64,000 nt of DNA from Salipiger aestuarii (GTDB lineage: Bacteria; Pseudomonadota; Alphaproteobacteria; Rhodobacterales; Rhodobacteraceae): assembly GCF_003259905.1 (NCBI RefSeq), contig NZ_QLMG01000009.1, forward strand, positions 1 to 64,000, in the 5' to 3' direction. Under the pieces are notes generated by a model. The model did not search any database. It was not told the origin of the DNA and worked only from the letters and a program-made list of their open reading frames with translations. This document shows, one piece after another, positions 60,490 through 64,000 of this stretch (its first letter is position 1; each line of letters opens with the position of its first letter). The position numbers and the translations under genes were made by a program.

Positions 60490-63400
60490 TTATCTCGCCT
60501 CCCGAAGGCGCTTCTTCAATTCCATCAATTCAAAGCATGGCGGGTTTTCAATCCCATCCGGCACCAGGATGTTGTCGTCACTGCGAAGTGCCATGCCGTC
60601 TTGATCGTGAACGCCAACCTCCCACGCCTCCCGGACATAGAGCATTCGCTTCAAAATCGAAAGGTCAGTGAAAAACTGCGGTTCACCCTCAGGCCCAAGA
60701 ACCGCAGGTGCCAGAATGAAACACTGCTTCTCCTCGAAGTCAGATAGAAACGTATCCAGGTTGTTGCTGTTTGGCGGGGTCATGGTTAGCATCCGCGAGG
60801 CTTGCATAAACTTCTTGCTTGGGTCCAGACCATCCTTTTTGGGGTCGAAATTCTTGGAGATCGACGCGCGGTAATGTGACGGATGCTGCGCATCAACCCC
60901 TCTCAGGAGCGCAATCCGAATAGCATCCTCCTTATCCCGCGACCCGAATTTATCTCGCCATCCGGAAAATATTGAACATGCCGTTTGTTCATCACGAAAT
61001 ATCAGCGCAAGCATGGGAGGATATGCAGGGCCATAACCCGCAAACATTATTCCGTTCCATCCGGCCCTATCCCAGAGATGCAAGTTAATGATGGACTCGA
61101 CGACGCAACCCCGATGACTTTGAACAATCTTCTCCGGGTCCGTAAATCCCTCGTCCTCTCCCCTACGCTCATCAAGAAACGCTCCCCTTATCACAGTTGG
61201 CGCATCACTCTTAAGCTGGTACTCCCTCTCGGAAAGGAACTGCAGCCCCGCGATAGTTGATGCGTGCGTACCGAAAAGCCGATGATTGCCAATGCAAGCA
61301 TTGCTGAAGCTGATACTGCGCTGGATAACAAACTCGTCTACGAGCTGCGACATGAACCCGTTGTCCTTGTCAGGATTCACCACAGCAATTGCGTCGATAA
61401 CCCGGGCGCAAAAGTCTATAAGATGATCGCAAAGCGTCTGATGGTGGGCAACATCTCTGACATCCAGTTCGACAGGCCACTTGACCGTCAGCATCATTGA
61501 GCCCGGATCAAAAATAATGTCAGGTTCACCGAGGTCTTCGCATATCTCTACCGACACAGACAATTCTGAGGCGTGGGCGAGCATACCCGTCTCAATAGAT
61601 GTTGCCAGGAAGCCTTCGAGCGCGCCGATATGGGCCTCGCACAGCAAGTGCCCGAACACCGACGCGTCCGCAGTGAATTTCACCTTTACACCCAGGAGGA
61701 TCACTGAGGCCTCAAACTCGCGGTTCTGGTACATTAGAAGGCGCTTGGGAAGGTCTCGGGCCGCCGGCTGCACAGCGGCCAGCTCTGCAAGTTCTTTGAG
61801 TTCATCTATCGAGCCCTCTTCAGGGATCGAGCCATCCTGCTCCAGGCTTTCGGCATGGCCCAGCAAGAGTATCAACGCCATGCGGGCCGAGAACAAACGC
61901 AGCTTCTCAAGCATGTCGGGCACAGTGGACAGCGCCCGGAGATCGTCTGCTTCCAGGTTGACGATCTGACACATCAGAAGGCGGTCAAACTCAAGCAGCT
62001 TGTTCCGGAGGCCTTCGCGGCCCTCATCGGACAAGGGCAGAACTTCATGCAGGCTGTTCAGCCAGAGGATCACATTCAGCGCATCGACAAACCGTCCGAG
62101 CTGTATGGATATCATGGCGAAGAGGCTTGCGGATGGAACAAGCTCCGGCCTGGGGCCGTCAGTGCCATCTGACAAAATGACCATTCTGACCAGCGCTGAT
62201 AGCGACGTCGCGCGCGCTGCCCACAGAAGGCCTGCGCCGCGATAGGCAACAGAAAGACAATAGAGCGTTTCGAACTGCTCTTCCGCGTATTCCTCCTTCA
62301 TGAAATAAATCGACGCTTTGCCAAGCCAGCGAATGGCCTCTATTGGCTCTTCGGCTTCGAGCCGCTGCTCGCCTCTTCGAAAGAGGATTTTTCCGGCTTT
62401 TCCTTCTTTGGCCCTTTCGCCCATAAACTCAGCTAGCTTAAGCACCAGAGCATCGAATGCATCGCTGGCAGGAGCAAAGGGCTGTAGCGCATCGATCACT
62501 TGATCGATCATCTCAGCAGGAAATTCTCCAAGTCCATGTGCTTGATCAATAACATCGGAAAGGCCGTTCCAGACTGCATCCAGGCTTTCTACATCTGTCT
62601 TGACGGATGCAGACGATAGCTCCAGCAGGTGGCCAAGCGCCTTTCCATAAAGCGCATTGTTTGGCCGGGACGCGTCTGCGCTAATCTCCTGAACCTTGAC
62701 TCGCAGACGTTCGCCGCGCGCCTCAATCTCAAGTTCCTCAGCACCTTCCCAACCCTGCATAACCCGCGCAGTCAGAACCGTGTACAGGTTGGACAACTTG
62801 GATATGTCGTCCGCGTGGTTCTCCTCAAACGCAAGCGCTTCAATCTCCTCGTATGATTCATTGATGGCGTCAATTTCATCGAACCACCACAGATCGGTCC
62901 AGGCGCCCTCATAGATGGCCTGCATTTTCTGCCGCCTAGTTCCGTGCTTCTTTGCCAGTTTTATTGCCCGGTCAAATCGACCGACTGTTTCGATCCGCGG
63001 CCTTTCCAGCATTCTCGACAACTGCGCAGCTTCCAGAGCGTCCACGACCCGCTGCGTGATTTCTCCGCCGTTTTGTCCTCCCTTGGCGATCCGTTCTTCG
63101 AGTGCGTCTAGAGTCTTCCTCCGTTCAAAATCGCGCGGCCCGACCACCATTTTGGACTCGTCATACTGACCAGCCTTCAGATATTCATATGCAAGGTCTT
63201 TGTGATCATGCTCAAAAACCCGGTCAATAATCCATGATCTGTCATGAATCGTGACGGGAACATTGAACTTTTTGACGAGTTCGTCCTCGACCCGCAGGCG
63301 ATCCTTGGATCGCGCCGCGCGGCTGGTGACGAATATAATTCTGTCGTAAGAACGACCTGTATCAACAATGCCCTGGACGTCGCTCCGAACTTTCGGCGCC

Positions 63401-63753
63401 CATTTTTCCTTCGCGCTGAAAGCAAATCCCCACCTTTCCGCACCTGAGCCTGGCAGTCCCTGAAACCAGCGGTCTGATATCTCGGGCGCAACGGAGTAAG
63501 TCTCCGTATCTACTTTTCCGTCGCCGCCGCCCTCCGGCCCGGTCTGAGGACGGAGGTTCGGGCAAATCTCTCTCTCGCACAGCTTGCGCGCAAAAATCTC
63601 AAAGTCCTGGTGCTGATTCCGCTGAGTTAAGCTTTCCAAATGATGGCTCAGCTCGGATTTTGCCAATATGTATACGCCCTCAGTTTTGCTGTCCGAGAAT
63701 AGATAGGGTCTGTTGTGCCTCATGATTTCAGAGGGCCGGGGAAAATTGTTCAT
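60490..63753 (-). CDS. Very large protein with nuclease-like N-terminus and helical body; candidate defence protein
   Basis: A 1087-residue protein from the ATG at 63753 (the frame stays open to 63900, but that stretch looks like A/T-rich promoter). Residues about 50-200 resemble a PD-(D/E)XK restriction-type domain: FEIFARKLCEREICPNL, then GPEGGGDGKVDTETY with Asp82, and WGFAFSAKEKW with Lys115, followed by SYDRIIFVTSRAARSKDRLR. The remaining ~880 residues are helical, TPR-like in places (EEPIEAIRWLGKASIYFMKE), with no P-loop (no GxxxxGKS/T) or other enzyme motif I can see. Related nuclease-plus-repeat proteins occur in defence islands. It is alone on the minus strand with no partner gene in the window. 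Confidence 0.72.
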   Translation of the reverse strand: MNNFPRPSEIMRHNRPYLFSDSKTEGVYILAKSELSHHLESLTQRNQHQDFEIFARKLCEREICPNLRPQTGPEGGGDGKVDTETYSVAPEISDRWFQGLPGSGAERWGFAFSAKEKWAPKVRSDVQGIVDTGRSYDRIIFVTSRAARSKDRLRVEDELVKKFNVPVTIHDRSWIIDRVFEHDHKDLAYEYLKAGQYDESKMVVGPRDFERRKTLDALEERIAKGGQNGGEITQRVVDALEAAQLSRMLERPRIETVGRFDRAIKLAKKHGTRRQKMQAIYEGAWTDLWWFDEIDAINESYEEIEALAFEENHADDISKLSNLYTVLTARVMQGWEGAEELEIEARGERLRVKVQEISADASRPNNALYGKALGHLLELSSASVKTDVESLDAVWNGLSDVIDQAHGLGEFPAEMIDQVIDALQPFAPASDAFDALVLKLAEFMGERAKEGKAGKILFRRGEQRLEAEEPIEAIRWLGKASIYFMKEEYAEEQFETLYCLSVAYRGAGLLWAARATSLSALVRMVILSDGTDGPRPELVPSASLFAMISIQLGRFVDALNVILWLNSLHEVLPLSDEGREGLRNKLLEFDRLLMCQIVNLEADDLRALSTVPDMLEKLRLFSARMALILLLGHAESLEQDGSIPEEGSIDELKELAELAAVQPAARDLPKRLLMYQNREFEASVILLGVKVKFTADASVFGHLLCEAHIGALEGFLATSIETGMLAHASELSVSVEICEDLGEPDIIFDPGSMMLTVKWPVELDVRDVAHHQTLCDHLIDFCARVIDAIAVVNPDKDNGFMSQLVDEFVIQRSISFSNACIGNHRLFGTHASTIAGLQFLSEREYQLKSDAPTVIRGAFLDERRGEDEGFTDPEKIVQSHRGCVVESIINLHLWDRAGWNGIMFAGYGPAYPPMLALIFRDEQTACSIFSGWRDKFGSRDKEDAIRIALLRGVDAQHPSHYRASISKNFDPKKDGLDPSKKFMQASRMLTMTPPNSNNLDTFLSDFEEKQCFILAPAVLGPEGEPQFFTDLSILKRMLYVREAWEVGVHDQDGMALRSDDNILVPDGIENPPCFELMELKKRLREAR

Positions 63754-64000
63754 ATCGAATTCCAAGCGGCCATAAACGCAAGCCAGTGGTACGTAGTGGT
63801 TGGGCAAGGTCTCTCGTTTATGGTATGATATGTGCCGTGCAAGCGCTAGATGTTGTTGCCCATATGACCTGAAAGTGGATTCGGTAGGCCTCCTGAACAA
63901 CGCCAGCCATGGGGTTTACGTGTGTGTGGTGGGCGCACCCTTCGGGCTGGGCTGTTGGGAACGGAGCCTGAGCAGTTCCCATGCTGATCGTCGCGACACT
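63754..64000. other. Region upstream of the large nuclease-like gene
   Basis: A 247-base stretch to the window edge. The part next to the gene is A/T-rich and may hold its promoter (minus-strand TTGCAC, 63837-63842, is a possible -35). Near the right edge a plus-strand ATG (63981) begins a frame that leaves the window; too short to call. Confidence 0.35.

Overview
The window looks like part of a large repABC-type plasmid of an alphaproteobacterium, most likely a member of the Rhodobacteraceae/Rhodobacterales. The reasons are a high-GC gene set, a repA-repB-repC partition/replication operon with palindromic centromere-like sites and a counter-transcribed RNA, an HvrA-like H-NS protein, and a typical plasmid housekeeping block (ParB-like regulator, DUF932, RadC, SSB, strawberry-notch helicase, toprim protein, DUF2493, WGR, DUF6429). 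The species call is an inference from gene content; no rRNA or other marker is present.

Layout. 1-316 is the 3' end of an IS66 element. 313-21085 is a dense copper (and possibly other metal) resistance island. It starts with a minus-strand group encoding a cupredoxin, a multicopper oxidase, a TolC-type outer membrane protein and a small lipoprotein, followed by a secreted Cys/His protein and a CopZ-like chaperone. Facing away are copA (P1B ATPase) and cueR, then a DUF305 protein, a glutaredoxin-MauE fusion and a permease. A long, tightly overlapped minus-strand operon (18995 down to 10855) encodes HupE, a membrane anchor protein, a Cys-rich secreted protein, a second multicopper oxidase, a DUF411 protein, two very small membrane proteins, cytochrome c, two TlpA/DsbE thioredoxins, SCO1, and CcdA. 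A CsoR/RcnR-family repressor and an MFS exporter with a His-rich tail close the island. Three promoters have the 19-bp spacer and dyad expected of CueR control.

21226-24731 is a complete minimal TniABQ (Tn5053/Tn7-like) transposon whose end repeats I could locate; it has cut into another gene. 24732-31719 is a patchwork: an IS256 remnant, a Fic protein, a frameshifted gene, ScpB and DUF1403, a tyrosine recombinase preceded by a 29-bp dyad, a ParDE toxin-antitoxin pair and a serine recombinase. 31977-35408 is repABC. 35523-60372 is the conserved plasmid backbone, interrupted by cargo: a PD-(D/E)XK-like protein, a DUF5131-TcmP pair, and a three-recombinase (RIT) element inserted in radC. A Phd-PemK toxin-antitoxin pair is also present. 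60490-63753 encodes a very large protein with a nuclease-like N-terminus and a long helical body, a candidate defence protein.

The most novel signals are: a structured leader found three times (before the ParB-like gene, DUF932 and a hypothetical gene) with compensatory base changes in its outer stem; the intact RIT element with clear ends in radC; the DUF5131-TcmP pair; the 1087-residue nuclease-like protein; and two tiny Met-rich or plain membrane proteins plus a CTG-started glutaredoxin-MauE fusion in the copper island.
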